Made by a program: the position numbers and the translations under genes
Shown here: piece by piece, positions 54,201-63,640 of the stretch
Layout of the letters: each line of letters opens with the position of its first letter
Position numbering within the stretch: the first letter of the stretch is position 1
Notes under the pieces: generated by a model
What the model was told of the DNA's origin: nothing
The model's database searches: none
What the model saw: only the letters and a program-made list of their open reading frames with translations
NCBI GenBank assembly: GCA_037783545.1
Contig: JBBELK010000525.1
Coordinates: 62,001-126,000 of the forward strand
Length of the DNA: 64,000 bases
Reading direction: 5' to 3'
Source of the DNA: Henricia sp. BOLD:AAB3569
Lineage: Eukaryota > Echinodermata > Asteroidea > Spinulosida > Echinasteridae

Positions 54201-57200
54201 TGGAAAAAAACAAATTTCTTTTTACTTAGTGTCCTGCACTTCCTACGCCTATTTCTTCGAAAATTTCACTTTGTGGATAGTAGATGTGGTGTATGATTAC
54301 AAATTGGTGCAATACATGGTGGTAAAAGGTGTGTAAGCGTATTTAGAAGTCAAACTACATGTAGGTAGTTTCTGTTCGTTAATATAAATGTTTAACAAAG
54401 ATCCGGAAGATCCGGAGGGTCCGACTTTCAAACTGCCAAAGCGCGACAACAGGGGCGCTGCGCGCGCGGGGGACTGGTTATCTTGTGCACTAACTGAATG
54501 CAATTTTTGAAGGAGAAAATGTGATTTTTCTACAGAAAGGCAACGTTTTCGACAAAAGTGCAAGTGGGAAGTACATGTATATCTTAAAATTACATTATCT
54601 GTTGATTCCAGGAGGTAATTTCCTTAAAATCTTTGTTCAATGTATACGAAACAAATACCATTTGTTTTTACCATAATATTAATGATCAACTTCTCAATTC
54701 ATACCATTTTTATTCTCGACAATACGAAGTTTCAGTTATAACGAGCTAAATCACGCACTGTTCACATGCACAGGAGCGAATGGCCATGTGCAGTTTTTAA
54801 TTTGCGTGCGCAATTTTTGTTCCAACTTTTAGCTTAAAAGTTGCGCGCGCAGGTTTTAAATCTTCTTGCGCAAGTTCAAAGACTGCGCGGACTTAAAGAT
54901 TGCGCCCAACAACGATGACGTGAGGTGGCGATTCTCATGAGCATGATGAGGGCCAGGGCGAAGTGAGTCATATGCACAGATATCTATTAACAACAAGATA
55001 GGAAACGAGGCCGTACAAGCATAACCGCGCCTTCTCATTAGCATACCCTCATTTACATACTTTTGGGCACCATTTACATACTTTTGGGCACCATTTGCAT
55101 AAGTATTTCCATATTTGCGTGGTTTAAGCCACCTCATTTACATGATTTTGGGCACCGTAATTTGCATGATTTTTGGCACTTCTACATGGGTTTTCGCGCA
55201 TGCGCACAGATGAAAGCTGCTGTCGCGTGACTCGCGTCGCGTCCTCAAGTTTGGATACGCGCGATGCGCACACGCGATTAGGCATTAAAAAAAAAATGTT
55301 ATGTTGGCGTAACGGGCCTCCAAAAATAGGGTAGGTTTTTTTTTTTTTTTTTTTTTTCTCCCAGCAACGAAAATGACATGAAAAAGTGGAAACCAAAATC
55401 AGACAAAATGCTAGCCGTTTCATCTGGGCGATTAACCTCAGCTGTTGACTCAAATTTATCCGTTTTATCAAAAATGACCGCAGATCCACATTTTCCCTTG
55501 ATGGAAACACTGTACGCTTCGGAACCGGGCGCCATGTTGATACGTATTTATAACTCATTTAGATAGATTTTAATCATTAAATTTCTTCCCTTGAAAAAAA
55601 TAAAAATATCCAGGGTCGGCCGTATTTTTAGGGTCGGTCGGGTTACGCCAACATAACATATTTTTTGTTTATGCCTTAGGGGTAGTGTACGCAAAGCCCC
55701 ATTCGCGACGTGCGCGCTGTATTGGCAAGCGTACGCGTACACTAGAAGGATGAACGAACTTGGTTGCTAACTGTATACGTATATTGGTATTTCTGTGCAC
55801 AATTTAGCGTGACTTTTTTTGCCATTTTCCTCCGGATTAGGCCCGATAAAAAAAATTGTTAGCTTATCATCCTACCAAGCTCAGAAAAGTGATGAGGGAG
55901 GGCTCATTTTTTTTTTTTTTTAGTGTGTTGGCTAGAAATCACAAGGCAATTAGGGCCGAGTCAGTCTGGGGCCGAGTTTGTACACAAGGCAATGGGGGCC
56001 GAGTCAGTCTGGGTACGAGTTTGTACACAAGGCAATTGGGACCGAGTCAGTCTGGGGCCGAGTTGGTCTGGGGCCGGGTTTGTACACAAGGCAATTGGGG
56101 CCGAGTCAGTCTGGGGCCGAGTTTGTACACAAGGCAATGGGGGCCGAGTTGGTCTGGGGCCGAGTTTGTACACAAGGCAATTGGGGCCGAGTTGGTCTGG
56201 GGCCGAGTTTGGGGCCGAGCTAGTCTGGGGCCGCAGTCGGATACCAGATGCGTGTATGGCTATGCACGTATATTGCACACAAGCTGCGTTGGACACAATG
56301 CAGGCCCAAGCTGTGGCCGTGGCGGTGTGTTGCACGTGGCGAAATGGAAAAATATTAATGAAGTGATCGCAATGCGCAATCGTCGTTTGCATGCCGCAAG
56401 TATATTAAAAAGAGCAGAACACTAGATTGTACCGCCCGTAAACATCACTGATGCTCACCTTGGGCGACCAAGGTGCGAATTTTGTGGTCGCCAATGGCGA
56501 TAAGAATTTAATCACTGGTCGCATGTGAGCATTTTTAGGCGCCAATGCGACCATTTTAGTTTTCGCTCATCAGCTTTTTTTTCGAGACGATCAAATTCGG
56601 TAAAATTCGGCTTCAGTCGGAAAATTGAGTGAAAATTTACGAATAAAAAGGTCTGCGATTTGAAGCACGATCGAATTCGGTACATTTCTGCTTCGATCGG
56701 AAAACTTCGGAGGAAAAATTAACGAATAAAAAAAAATAAAAAAATCTGGGATTTCGCCAAAAGTGATGCGCGCGGGGATGATAATCTAACAATTTTTTCT
56801 ATCGGGCCTTAAGCAGTTTGGTGATGTGTAGGGTATTTCTAAACCCGTCAATGCAAGAGATTAGGACACACGGAACCTTGTTTGCACATCGTCTTCCAGC
56901 ACAAGGTAGACAATTTGAAAATCTTTCTTATAAAGTTTGTGCCATGTTTTTGGAACTTCATATCCCGGACTCCGTCCGCTATGCATTATGCGGTAACGAG
57001 TCCATACCGTCGCGACGACGGTCGAAATTGTCTTAAATAAACCTTGCAATATCGTGGCAGATTCTATTCTGTCAAGACATTGCTTCAATTAGATACGACA
57101 TTCAAATCACCTTTATAGCTCCATGGTTACAAGTTTAAAGTATATTTTCAGCATAATAAGCCCGGAATTTGCGCCACACTGGTCAAAAACAAGATGGTCG

Positions 57201-58145
57201 TTTAAATTTTTTTTTCTCCGGGTATGTTAATTTTGACGTCATGAAATCAAACATAAATTACATAAATATTTAATGTTACGCATGCGCACACGTTCGGAAC
57301 CGCCCCAAGCCGGTTACGATGATGTGCCATTCAATAACACTGTCGTTTCCTATCTTGTTGTTAATAATAATAGATATCTGTGGTCATATGTGAGTGCTAG
57401 TGCATGTAGTGACCGAGGGGAGGGCGAGGGGAGTCAGGTCAAGTCGACCGTTTACCAACTCGACTCGTACCAACTCGACCGCGAACCAACTCGACCGCGA
57501 ACCAACTCAACCGCGTACCAACTCGACCGCGTACCAACTCGACCGTGCGTCTCTAGGCTCTACTGTTTGCCCATTGTTGGGTTTGTGAAATAAATGGAAA
57601 CGGAGACAGGCAGCGTCAGGAAAACAGAACGTGTATTCGGAACAACAAACATGTGAAACGCGAGCGAGCCGACATTCAACAGCCGAATCCAGCGACGCGA
57701 CACAGCGTCTCCTGTTTTGCATTTGTATGGTCAGATGGTCGAGTTGGTTTGCGGTCGAGTTGGTACGCGGTCGAGTTGGTTGACGATCGATTTTTTTCCC
57801 GGTCGAGTTGGTACGAGTCGAGTTGGTATTCGGTCGACTTGACTGACATCCATTTGTCAAACCGAACATGTTGAACGTCGACGTCGCCTCGCCCGGATGT
57901 CAGTCAAGTTCGTCGACGTTCAACATGTTCGGTTTGACAAATCATGCAAACTCGCCTAGGTCACTAGGCCTATTAATGTTAAACATGTTAAAACAAAACA
58001 ATGGTAAATCCTTGTAATACCCGTTTCATCCTTACCTGTGGTACAATGTTCTGTACATTTGGTGTGCTTCGTAATAATTTCCTTCCTTCACATTACGTTG
58101 CAATTTTTGAAGAACGCGAGATGTTCCTCTGCCGGAGGCGGCCAT
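42146..58145 (-). CDS. GET4: GET4 (TRC35), tail-anchored protein targeting factor, complete
   Basis: Eight minus-strand exons join in frame to 945 nt, a 314-residue protein plus stop: 58145-58036, 52752-52674, 51877-51796, 51144-50989, 49478-49340, 45787-45647, 42739-42591 and 42234-42146. Order and motifs follow human GET4 (327 residues) end to end: [12 protein letters not shown] near residue 24, [18 protein letters not shown] near 37, [11 protein letters not shown] near 131, the RYHFLHS and VDMFVAQAV segments, [24 protein letters not shown], then [13 protein letters not shown] and [11 protein letters not shown], ending in an acidic tail EEELD. GET4 is a cytosolic alpha-helical repeat protein. 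It bridges SGTA-bound tail-anchored clients and the GET3/TRC40 ATPase, within the BAG6-UBL4A complex in animals. The start ATG sits in AACAAAATGG and gives an N-terminus shorter than the human one. No stop, frameshift or lost exon was found, so the gene looks functional despite transposon-filled introns. Confidence 0.97.
42425..42620. repeat. Minisatellite spanning the GET4 exon 7 donor
   Basis: Units of about 26-36 bp (CACCCTGGGGTACCTACCAA and variant ACAATGGGTTACCTACTAAA) alternate with C runs (42456-42480 and 42533-42545). On the minus strand each unit carries a GTAGGT donor-like word. Five occur, ending at 42590, 42561, 42525, 42496 and 42445. Confidence 0.9.
42591..42739 (-). CDS. GET4: GET4 exon 7
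   Basis: It encodes [20 protein letters not shown], then [20 protein letters not shown] and GGMF. The acceptor is TCTTTTCCAG. The donor chosen (GTAGGT at 42590-42589) is the only one of several tandem copies that keeps frame with the last exon. Confidence 0.9.
42905..43249. mobile_element. Family-3 MITE abutting a family-2 MITE
   Basis: It has a decayed left end (TTAATCCAAGCGTGTTGAGA) and an intact right end (ATCTGGACACGCTCCTTTAA). Its final TTAA is also the first TTAA of the next element. Confidence 0.8.
43246..43621. mobile_element. Family-2 TTAA MITE
   Basis: It starts TTAAAGGCCCATTGTATCAT and ends GACACATAGGGCCTTTAA, nearly the same ends as 17770-18029. Confidence 0.87.
43973..44490. 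mobile_element. GCAACT/AGTTGC-rich fold-back element
   Basis: It starts AAAGCCTAGCGTACATG and ends GATGTACGCTAAGCTT. A third copy of the terminal word (GTACTCTAGGCTTT) ends near 44323, so it may be one element plus part of a second. GCAACT or its inverse recurs dozens of times. Confidence 0.75.
44505..44639. mobile_element. MITE with AAGCGGGCCTCCCACTGTGC ends, copy 2
   Basis: TTAA flanks both ends. The left end is the full terminal word and the right end reads AAGCGGGCCTTATATTTGC inward. It shares GTGTAGAGTCTATAGGCAGT with copy 1. It sits inside a larger palindromic element (43755-45478). Confidence 0.85.
44930..45400. mobile_element. Fold-back element with AAACTCCTCA ends
   Basis: The arms of more than 150 bp share TCAAGTTTGACTGACGATTT, AAGCCCTGTTATTCC, AACAAATGACACATC and AAGTGAAATGTCACAAAA in inverse order around a centre near 45145. 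A relative is at 40799-41668. Confidence 0.88.
45647..45787 (-). CDS. GET4: GET4 exon 6
   Basis: It encodes [20 protein letters not shown], then [20 protein letters not shown]. The acceptor is CCAAACAG and the donor GTAAGG. Hydrophobic residues match the corresponding human helix. Confidence 0.95.
45806..45960. repeat. Palindrome overlapping the 5' side of GET4 intron 5
   Basis: TTTGAGGGTGATATGAAAAT pairs with ATTCTCATATCACCC, and GTATTTTTATGACGAGT with its inverse, around a GAGCCGAAGGCGAATTC centre. It begins 19 bp upstream of the exon 6 acceptor. Confidence 0.75.
46440..46915. repeat. Tandem repeat of about 155 bp, three units
   Basis: Units beginning near 46448, 46602 and 46762 share GGTCAATTTCAACAAT, TTTACAGGATGCCGAGT and ATCTTCAAGGTCAAAAGTCA. 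It lies in GET4 intron 5. Confidence 0.9.
46916..47499. other. Non-coding intron sequence, satellite-like scraps
   Basis: AAGGTCA words continue loosely from the satellite. Nothing else was recognised. Confidence 0.4.
47500..47818 (+). pseudogene. Tc1/mariner transposase remnant (C-terminal part)
   Basis: Across two frames the plus strand matches the end of a Tc1-type DDE transposase: [16 protein letters not shown], a QQDN-like segment, a CCAGGCCAAAGTCCGGACCT stretch matching WPGQSPDLN, then [15 protein letters not shown] and [12 protein letters not shown]. Stops and frameshifts make it non-functional. It lies in GET4 intron 5, opposite in strand. Confidence 0.75.
47819..48570. other. Non-coding intron sequence, nothing recognised
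   Basis: No repeat family or exon-like sequence was seen. Confidence 0.4.
48571..49186 (+). mobile_element. Probable LINE 3' end
   Basis: A short frame ([20 protein letters not shown]) resembles the last residues of LINE polyproteins (WNxLPxxLR..FKxxLKxHL). It is followed by an AT-rich tail ending AAATAAACCTTGAAACCTTG. The family is not assigned. Confidence 0.45.
49340..49478 (-). CDS. GET4: GET4 exon 5
   Basis: It encodes [20 protein letters not shown] through [10 protein letters not shown] and ends after two bases of a Gln codon. The acceptor is GCAAACAG and the donor GTAAGT. Confidence 0.95.
50076..50698. mobile_element. hAT-like MITE with CAGGGGTGAGATT ends
   Basis: CAGGGGTGAGATTGGAGG and, from the right, CAGGGGTGAGATTTTTCCGG pair. 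CAGGGGTG is a common hAT terminus. Flanks share ATCTT only, so a clean 8-bp duplication is not seen. It lies in GET4 intron 4. Confidence 0.7.
50839..50921. repeat. 12-bp tandem repeat ACAGAACTGGCC
   Basis: About seven near-perfect copies lie in GET4 intron 4, roughly 70 bp beyond the exon 4 donor. Confidence 0.95.
50989..51144 (-). CDS. GET4: GET4 exon 4
   Basis: This 156-nt exon contains [12 protein letters not shown] and [13 protein letters not shown], matching the human RALKWSSGGS and HPRLHQLLALTLWK segments. The acceptor is TTTTCCAG and the donor GTAATC. A 12-bp tandem repeat lies about 70 bp beyond its donor. Confidence 0.95.
51796..51877 (-). CDS. GET4: GET4 exon 3
   Basis: It encodes [20 protein letters not shown] and a short tail, ending one base into the next codon. 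The acceptor is CCTTGTAG and the donor GTAAGT. This is the least conserved stretch against human, but length and phase fit exactly. Confidence 0.9.
52155..52226 (+). repeat. tRNA-like SINE head or tRNA pseudogene
   Basis: A-box TAGCTCAGTTGGTAGAGC and B-box GGTTCGAATCC are intact, and the anticodon stem TTGGC/GCCAA pairs. The acceptor stem does not pair (AAAAGAT against CGGGGCA), and position 33 is not T. It lies in GET4 intron 2. Confidence 0.55.
52268..52582. mobile_element. Family-2 TTAA MITE (inverted)
   Basis: It is bounded by TTAAAGGTAATATAC and GTAGACTACCTTTAA. It contains TTTTTAGCCACATAGATGCA and GATGATTACTACCATTACC, inverse to 15444-15787. It ends about 90 bp from GET4 exon 2, in intron 2. 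Confidence 0.8.
52674..52752 (-). CDS. GET4: GET4 exon 2
   Basis: It completes codon 37 (Arg) and encodes 26 more residues containing [20 protein letters not shown]. The acceptor is TTTCACAG and the donor GTATAA. Confidence 0.95.
52903..53710. mobile_element. TTAA element AGGTACACACCGGC, copy C (inverted)
   Basis: It starts TTAAAGGAACACACCGGCTT and ends CCAGTGTGTCCCTTTAA, in the opposite orientation to copies A and B. The CACGTGACTTTTCGG hairpin lies at about 53045-53090. It sits in GET4 intron 1. Confidence 0.85.
53870..54655. mobile_element. Palindromic element, relative of 43755-45478, with an insertion
   Basis: AATTCTAAGATATACTTCCC and the inverse GGGAAGTACATG..ATATCTTAAAATT pair, and TTTGTTC..GTATACGAA mirrors TTCGTATACATTGAACAAA. 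The outer CTGCCAAC ends are missing. The element 54058-54423 lies inside. Confidence 0.65.
54058..54423. mobile_element. MITE with CGGACCCTC ends
   Basis: The ends read CGGACCCTCTGAATCCTTCC and, from the right, CGGACCCTCCGGATCTTCC. Both continue into AGATCTTCCGGATCTTT-type sequence. Confidence 0.75.
55296..55659. mobile_element. MITE with ATGTTATGTTGGCGTAAC ends
   Basis: ATGTTATGTTGGCGTAAC stands at the left and its exact inverse at the right. A long T run (55337-55359) is inside. It lies in GET4 intron 1. Confidence 0.8.
55837..56812. mobile_element. MITE with TTAGGCCCGATA ends carrying a minisatellite
   Basis: The ends TTAGGCCCGATAAAAAAAAT and, from the right, TTAAGGCCCGATAGAAAAAA pair. 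The interior holds the 55940-56235 tandem repeat. Confidence 0.7.
55940..56235. repeat. GGGGCCGAGTCAGTCTGG minisatellite
   Basis: Units of GGGGCCGAGT(C/T)(A/G)GTCTGG alternate with GTTTGTACACAAGGCAATTG, with a period of about 43-47 bp and some partial units. Open frames on both strands here are repeat artefacts. Confidence 0.92.
57432..57850. mobile_element. Fold-back element whose arms are tandem CGACCGCGTACCAACT repeats
   Basis: The left arm (57432-57545) is a run of ACCAACTCGACCGCG units. The right arm (57735-57850) is the inverse, GGTCGAGTTGGTACGCG units. The middle is about 190 bp. It lies in GET4 intron 1, ending under 200 bp from the exon 1 donor. Confidence 0.85.
57850..57943. repeat. 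Palindrome ATTTGTCAAACCGAACATGT
   Basis: Arms of 33 bp, including GAACATGTTGAACGTCGACG, pair across a loop of about 28 bp. It adjoins the fold-back element on its left. Confidence 0.9.
58036..58145 (-). CDS. GET4: GET4 exon 1 (start)
   Basis: It encodes residues 1-36 and two bases of codon 37. It starts [20 protein letters not shown] and reaches [13 protein letters not shown]. The donor on the minus strand is GTAAGG. The ATG context AACAAAATGG is favourable. Confidence 0.95.
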
Positions 58146-58477
58146 TTTGTTTGTGGGTTGGATCGACTCGAACATTTCGAAAAAAAGTCGCCAGTATCGA
58201 TATTCTTGCTAAACATGACAACCACCTCGCGATAGAGGGCGCAAACCTTACACCTGTCTAGTTGGAAACTGTTTTTTAGTAATCCCACTTTTCTTTTTTA
58301 TACCGAATGAGAAGCGCATGGTGGCAGTGATGGCCATATTAATAAGAATAAAAATTTTCGCACAAACGAAATCATTGCGAAATTACATCATTTCATTCTC
58401 TACTCTTGCAATTTGGTATTGAAACTGAGTTTTCGTCCTGAAAAAAGCGTTATAAAAACGGACCCCAAAAATCAAAC

Positions 58478-61400
58478 TTAAAGGTACACACCGGCCTACT
58501 GTTTACATGATTTAGCAGCATTGACAATACTTTTTTGATGGTCGATGATCAAAATATCCCGTAATTTACTAAAGAAGTGCAAAATTAACACAAACGGTGA
58601 AAAGACGGGTTGTACGCTTTACCAGCGGACCCGTTGCAACTACGTGCGAGCTTCACGACTTTGTCACAAACGATTCGCTCTTCTACTCGGGATATCTCCA
58701 ATTTGCTCACGATTTCACTGGACAGCCCAGACGACCGAATAGGAATTTCCGTTTTCTTTGGAGAAGTTGGCATCATGTTTGTTTCTTCACGAACGCACTA
58801 CATTGAAGCTCTGAAGACAAAACTAAACTCCAACTCAGTTTATGTTGTTGGGGATTTTAATCTTCCTAACATCAACTGGGATGAAGGAACAGTTTCTGGT
58901 GGTCAAGGATACTGCAAGACATCAGGAGAGAAGTTACTTGACATAACCATTGAATTTGGCCTAACTCAGTGTGTAAGAGAACCTACTAGATCGCAAGGGA
59001 GTGCACATAACATTCTTGATCTAGTGTTCACCAACAACTCAAATAGCGTCATAAAAGTTGAAGTTGCTGGCGGAATCTCTGATCACGATACTGTTATCAT
59101 TGATGTCAACCTGAAACCCAAGAGAAAAAAGTTGTCAAGAAAAAAGGTCTTTCTCAGACATAAGGCCAGTGTAGAAGGACTTGTGCAAGATGTACACAAC
59201 TATAGCCCAGTGTATACAAACCTCGTAGCTGAAAAATATACGGAAGAAAAATGGACACACATCAGTCGGAAACTGCAGGAACTTAAGGAAAGGCATGTAC
59301 CTCATAAATTTACTTCCACTAGACACAATGTTCCTTGGTTCAATAGCTCATTGAAACGAGAATACAAGAAAAAATGCCGGTTATACAAGAAAGCAAGAAA
59401 ATCTGGACAGGCTCAAGATTGGAACGACTTTAAACAAGCCCGGAAAAATATGAAAAATAATCTCCGCAAAGCCAGGCAAACCTATATCAGTCAACATCTG
59501 CATTAAAATCTGAAATCAAATCCCAAGGCCTTCTGGTCATACATAAAGAGTCTTCGGAATGAAAACATTGGTACTGCAGATTTGGTACAGGGAAACACTC
59601 TGATTAGCGACAGTAAATCCAAGGCGGATATATTAAATAGATGCTTCCAGAAAGCATTCAACCAAGATCAATTAGCTTCATCACAAAATCTCCCAGGAAA
59701 CCCATGTGAAGATATCTCTAACCTGGAAATTACAACAGCAGGAGTAGAGAAGCTGCTTAAAGATCTGGTTTCTTCAAAATCACCCGGCCCGGACGAGATA
59801 CCCCCATGGTTGCTCAAAATTGTGGCAACCCCTTTGGCACCTATATTTAGGGACATTTTCCAAACATCCATTGACAGTGGTGACGTTCCTGCATCGTGGA
59901 AAATTGCAAATGTAACTGCCGTCTTCAAAAAAGGCACCAAGTCTGACCCCTCAAACTACCGTCCCATATCTCTAACATCTGTGCCCTGCAAGATGTTGGA
60001 GCATATCATCGCCAGCCATATTATGAAACACCTTGAGAAGCACAACATCTTATGTAAAAATCAGCATGGATTTAGGGCCAGGAGATCTACTGAAACCCAG
60101 TTAATCATAACCCTTCATGACATAAGCCAACAAATTGACAAAAGGAAAACTGTAGATGCAGCCATATTGGACTTTTCCAAAGCTTTTGATAAAGTTCCTC
60201 ATAATCTCCTTTTGGTCAAACTTCGTCATTATGGAGTTACCGGTTCCCTACATACCTGGATTGGAAATTTCCTTAATGGACGCACCCAGAAAGTCATTGT
60301 GGAAGGGGAGGCATCGGAGCCAGTGTTGGTTACGTCAGGTGTTCCCCAAGGTTCCGTCCTCGGGCCGCTACTTTTCCTGATATATATAAACGACCTCCCA
60401 GTAAACCTGCAATCAACAATTCGGCTTTTTGCAGATGACTGCCTCATCTACAATACTGATAAGCACCAGCTGCAACAAGACCTTCATAAATTAGAATCAT
60501 GGCAATCCAAGTGGCTGATGAAATTTAACCCAGACAAGTGCAACACTCTCTCTATAGGAACCCGGAGACCTACTAAGACTGTGTACCGGTTTTGTCTCTG
60601 AAGATACTGGGACTAATTAAACGGAATTTGTGGTTTTGTAATACCTCAGTTAAAGAAACAGCCTACACAACATTGGTTCGCCCCATTTTAGAATATGCTT
60701 CATCTTCTTGGGATCCTCATTTAAAAGCAGACATTCATCAACTGGAACGAGTCCAAAGACAGGCAGTTAGGTTCATTTATAGAAACTATAGCACGTCACC
60801 AGGGACAGTTACATCACTTCTTTAAAACCATGGATGGTCACTCTAGAACAAAGAAGAAAAGCTGGCAGACTAGTTATGCTCAACAAGATCCTGAACAACA
60901 TGGTTGAAGTACCAGCAGAGGCTTTCGTTACTGCTAATACCCGATCATCCCGAGGGCACAAACACAAATTAAATCAACTGTATGCCAGGACCAATATTTT
61001 CAACAATAGCTTCTTTCCCAGGACCATCAAGAATTGGAACACTCTCCCAACCAGTATCGTAGAATCTGGCAAAACATCTCACTCGACATTTAGAGCAGAA
61101 CTCCTTAAATTGTTTAGTAGTTCTAAATAAGCTCTTAAAAGCACGTCCAGCTCCAAGCCCCAGACTAACCAACAGTTGGTGTGATGTTTCCTGATGGAGG
61201 CTTTGCCGACTATACCATTCAGATTCAGATTCAGACATCGGAGCAACCAACCCGGCCGTGTGTGCACTCGACATATTTGCCGTGCTGCGCGCCGCGCCGG
61301 GGCAAATGTACACTCCGATCCACCGTACACATCATATGTGGCACGCGCTCGCTGAGTCCCGTTCTCCGGACACTCGAAACTAACATTTCTGTTCGAATTT

Positions 61401-61745
61401 TCATACTTATGTTCAACTTTGTTTTATACCTGTATAAATAGTATCCTTTTGTCAATTACTTATAAATATCGGGGAAAATCATAGTTGAATTTGGTGCAGT
61501 TCTGCAGTAAGAAACTTTCATGCGACTGGACACAAAACTAACTCGCAAGACCATGTGACTTTTCGGAACAAGAATCTGGTTCCAAAAAGTCACATGACCT
61601 CTGTTTTTTGAAAATTGCTAAAAAACGGCAAAATTACGTGGTTTCTTTTCAGGATATGTTCAGTTTATTTCGGATGGGCATTCAGAATCTTGTATGGGTC
61701 AATTTCGAGCCCAAAATAGCCCAACGAAGCCGGTGTTACCTTTAA
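58478..61745. mobile_element. TTAA element AGGTACACACCGGC, copy B, split by a LINE
   Basis: The left part 58478-58796 and right part 61238-61745 together match copy A. The LINE occupies the gap. TTAA flanks both outer ends. The hairpin with GTGACTTTTCGGAAC is at about 61555-61600. Confidence 0.85.
58797..61237 (+). mobile_element. CR1/Jockey-like LINE, 5'-truncated, inserted in a TTAA element
   Basis: It reads the C-terminal part of an APE-type endonuclease (VVGDFNLPNINW, LDLVFTNNS, GGISDHDTV), then a linker, then reverse transcriptase: SSKSPGPDEIPPWLLK, NYRPISLTSVPCKMLEHII, HGFRARRSTETQL, AAILDFSKAFDKVPH, SGVPQGSVLGPLLFLIYIND and the catalytic RLFADDCLIY. The thumb/C-terminal part follows (TTLVRPILEYASSSWDPH, ARTNIFNNSFFPRTIKNWN). 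Breaks: an in-frame TAA at 59504-59506, a deletion with frame change near 60590, and a frameshift near 60822. It ends at 61127-61129 (TAA) and a short ATTCAG repeat tail at about 61219-61237. It is not functional. Confidence 0.93.
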
Positions 61746-62315
61746 ACAATATTATGAAATACTCTTTTACAAATATGAATTGTCATTTTCATGAAAAGTG
61801 GAATTTCTGTATCGACTTTAGCCATAAAATCCCGAAATCCGTTTCAAAATTGTATTTTTTTCGTTTCCAACATTAACACTCAGACAACGTGTATGTCCCG
61901 AAATCTAGTGGATCATATTCAAATTCTAAGGGTTACGTAGTGGGTCCAAATTTCGCGGTCCATCCATCATGCATGGTACGTGCGCCCTTGACTAAGACAC
62001 TTTGTAACATATTGCCTCCAGGGGTAAATAGGTACTTTGATGTGTTTAATTATCCATAGGCAATCGGGCTGTATACTCCCCAGACAGGGAGATGAGTTGA
62101 GCCCTGTGATCAGGGGTAATAATAACGCAACTGCTTATTGAATATGTGGGCAATATAACTTCAAGATATAGCCAATTTTGTATATTATATATTACCTTTA
62201 AATATCAAGCCAACTACATCTTTAATTATATTTCGGACCCCCTCGAGTATTGAAATTTGTGGCGCCGGTTCATAGCTTCGCTTGTTATTTACTGACGCCG
62301 TCCTTCGTTAAAGCA
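61746..62315. other. Non-coding stretch, nothing recognised
   Basis: No exon-like, RNA or clear repeat-family sequence was seen. Confidence 0.4.
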
Positions 62316-62482
62316 GGTGACCAGATCACATTTTTGACACCCCCCATTTTTCCCATGGGTGTTGAGTTATTTATACCATGTCATGTGTCATGTTTTTCTC
62401 GTTACCATTCTAAAATTTCGCGCTCTCAATCCGTATTTCCAGGGATCGTCAAAAATTCACCGAAGTTTAGTAAACTAATTTA
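62316..62482. mobile_element. Partial family-3 MITE
   Basis: It contains GTGACCAGATCACATTTTTG, CCCATGGGTGTTGAG and TCAATCCGTATTTCCAGGGA, as in other family-3 copies, but only one half is present. Confidence 0.65.
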
Positions 62483-62639
62483 GGTTCTGGTTCTGGTTCT
62501 GGTGAGCTACTGCATAATCTCCACACAATGGGATGTAACATGCAGGCGCAGGCGCAGGCGACTGAGCAGCATGTTTAATTTTTAAAATGAGGTTTTTTGA
62601 TGAGTTCCCCCAAGTTTGTACTAGTCTGTAGTCTGGTTT

Positions 62640-63640
62640 TAAAGGTCCTATAGTGTGTGCATTTCTGACATCCAGCGGCAAACAATTCCATTCGGCAAAA
62701 GTTCTTGGGAACAGGGAATATTTAAAACAGTCCTTAGCGATGAGTTATTTATTAAATGAAGTTGAATCATGTTTTCTAGTACAGACCCCTTCTCTGGAAG
62801 ACTCGGTTCGGTAAGCGTCAGTATCAATGGCAACTAACTTATTGACAGATTTGTAAATAAGTGATAATCGTTGGGCCGCTCTTCTGTGTTCCAAAGGCTC
62901 GAGAGCATTTCTGTGACGCTAGCCTTTTTCTTGTTGTTGTTCATAACAAATCTTGCAGAACGTCGCTGAACCATCTCGAGTTGAGATATGTATTCCTTTT
63001 GGTGGGGATCCCATACTGAAGCACAGTGTTCAAGTCGTGGTCTGACTAATGTTTTATATGCCACAGCTTTGACGTCCGAGGTGCAACTGTACTGCGAAGT
63101 AGTCCAAGGATTTGGTTTGCTCTGGATGTGACTTTATGGATATGATTAACCCATCTTAATTTATTGTTTATTTCTACCCCCAAGTATAGGTGTGGCTTGA
63201 AACCGTTTCCAAAGTTGTGTCTCCCATTCGATAACATGATTCAATTAGTTTCTTTTTATGAGTGACGTGCATGGCATAACACTTTGCTTTATTGAATTTC
63301 ATCTGCCAGCGTTGTTCCCAGGCGCAGAGACGATCAATGTCCGAGTCCTTCTGGAGATCTCGACTGTCTTGACTGTTCTTTATTTGTCTGTACATGATAC
63401 AGTCATCCGCCAAGAGACGGACCTCTGATGTTAATTCGGCCGAAATATCATTAAGGTACAGGAGGAATAGTAGCGGTCCCAACACTGTGCCTTGTGGAAC
63501 ACCTGATGTAATAGTCCGGGTGCCAAGGGGTCGAACCTTGCAGTGAGAGTTAAAGTTTTTTTCTTTGCTGATTATTATACCCTGGGTGGTTGTCTTCAAT
63601 TTCCAGGTGGATGACCGCCGGTCACCATTGAGCAATTTTT
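62640..63640 (-). mobile_element. LINE reverse-transcriptase fragment, minus strand
   Basis: The minus strand reads TSGVPQGTVLGPLLFLLYLN, the catalytic region RLLADDCIMYRQ, CAWEQRWQMKFNKAKCYAMH, GVEINNKLRWVNHIHKVTS, then TLVRPRLEHCASVWDPHQ, VQRRSARFVMNN and a C-terminal LNIPCSQELLPNG-like end. It begins within the RT domain and carries at least two frameshifts. It is related in domain order to the LINE at 58797 but clearly divergent. Confidence 0.88.

Noticed and set aside
55856..56425. Open frames of about 190, 147 and 143 codons on both strands
   Set aside because: They arise from the GGGGCCGAGT tandem repeat inside a MITE.
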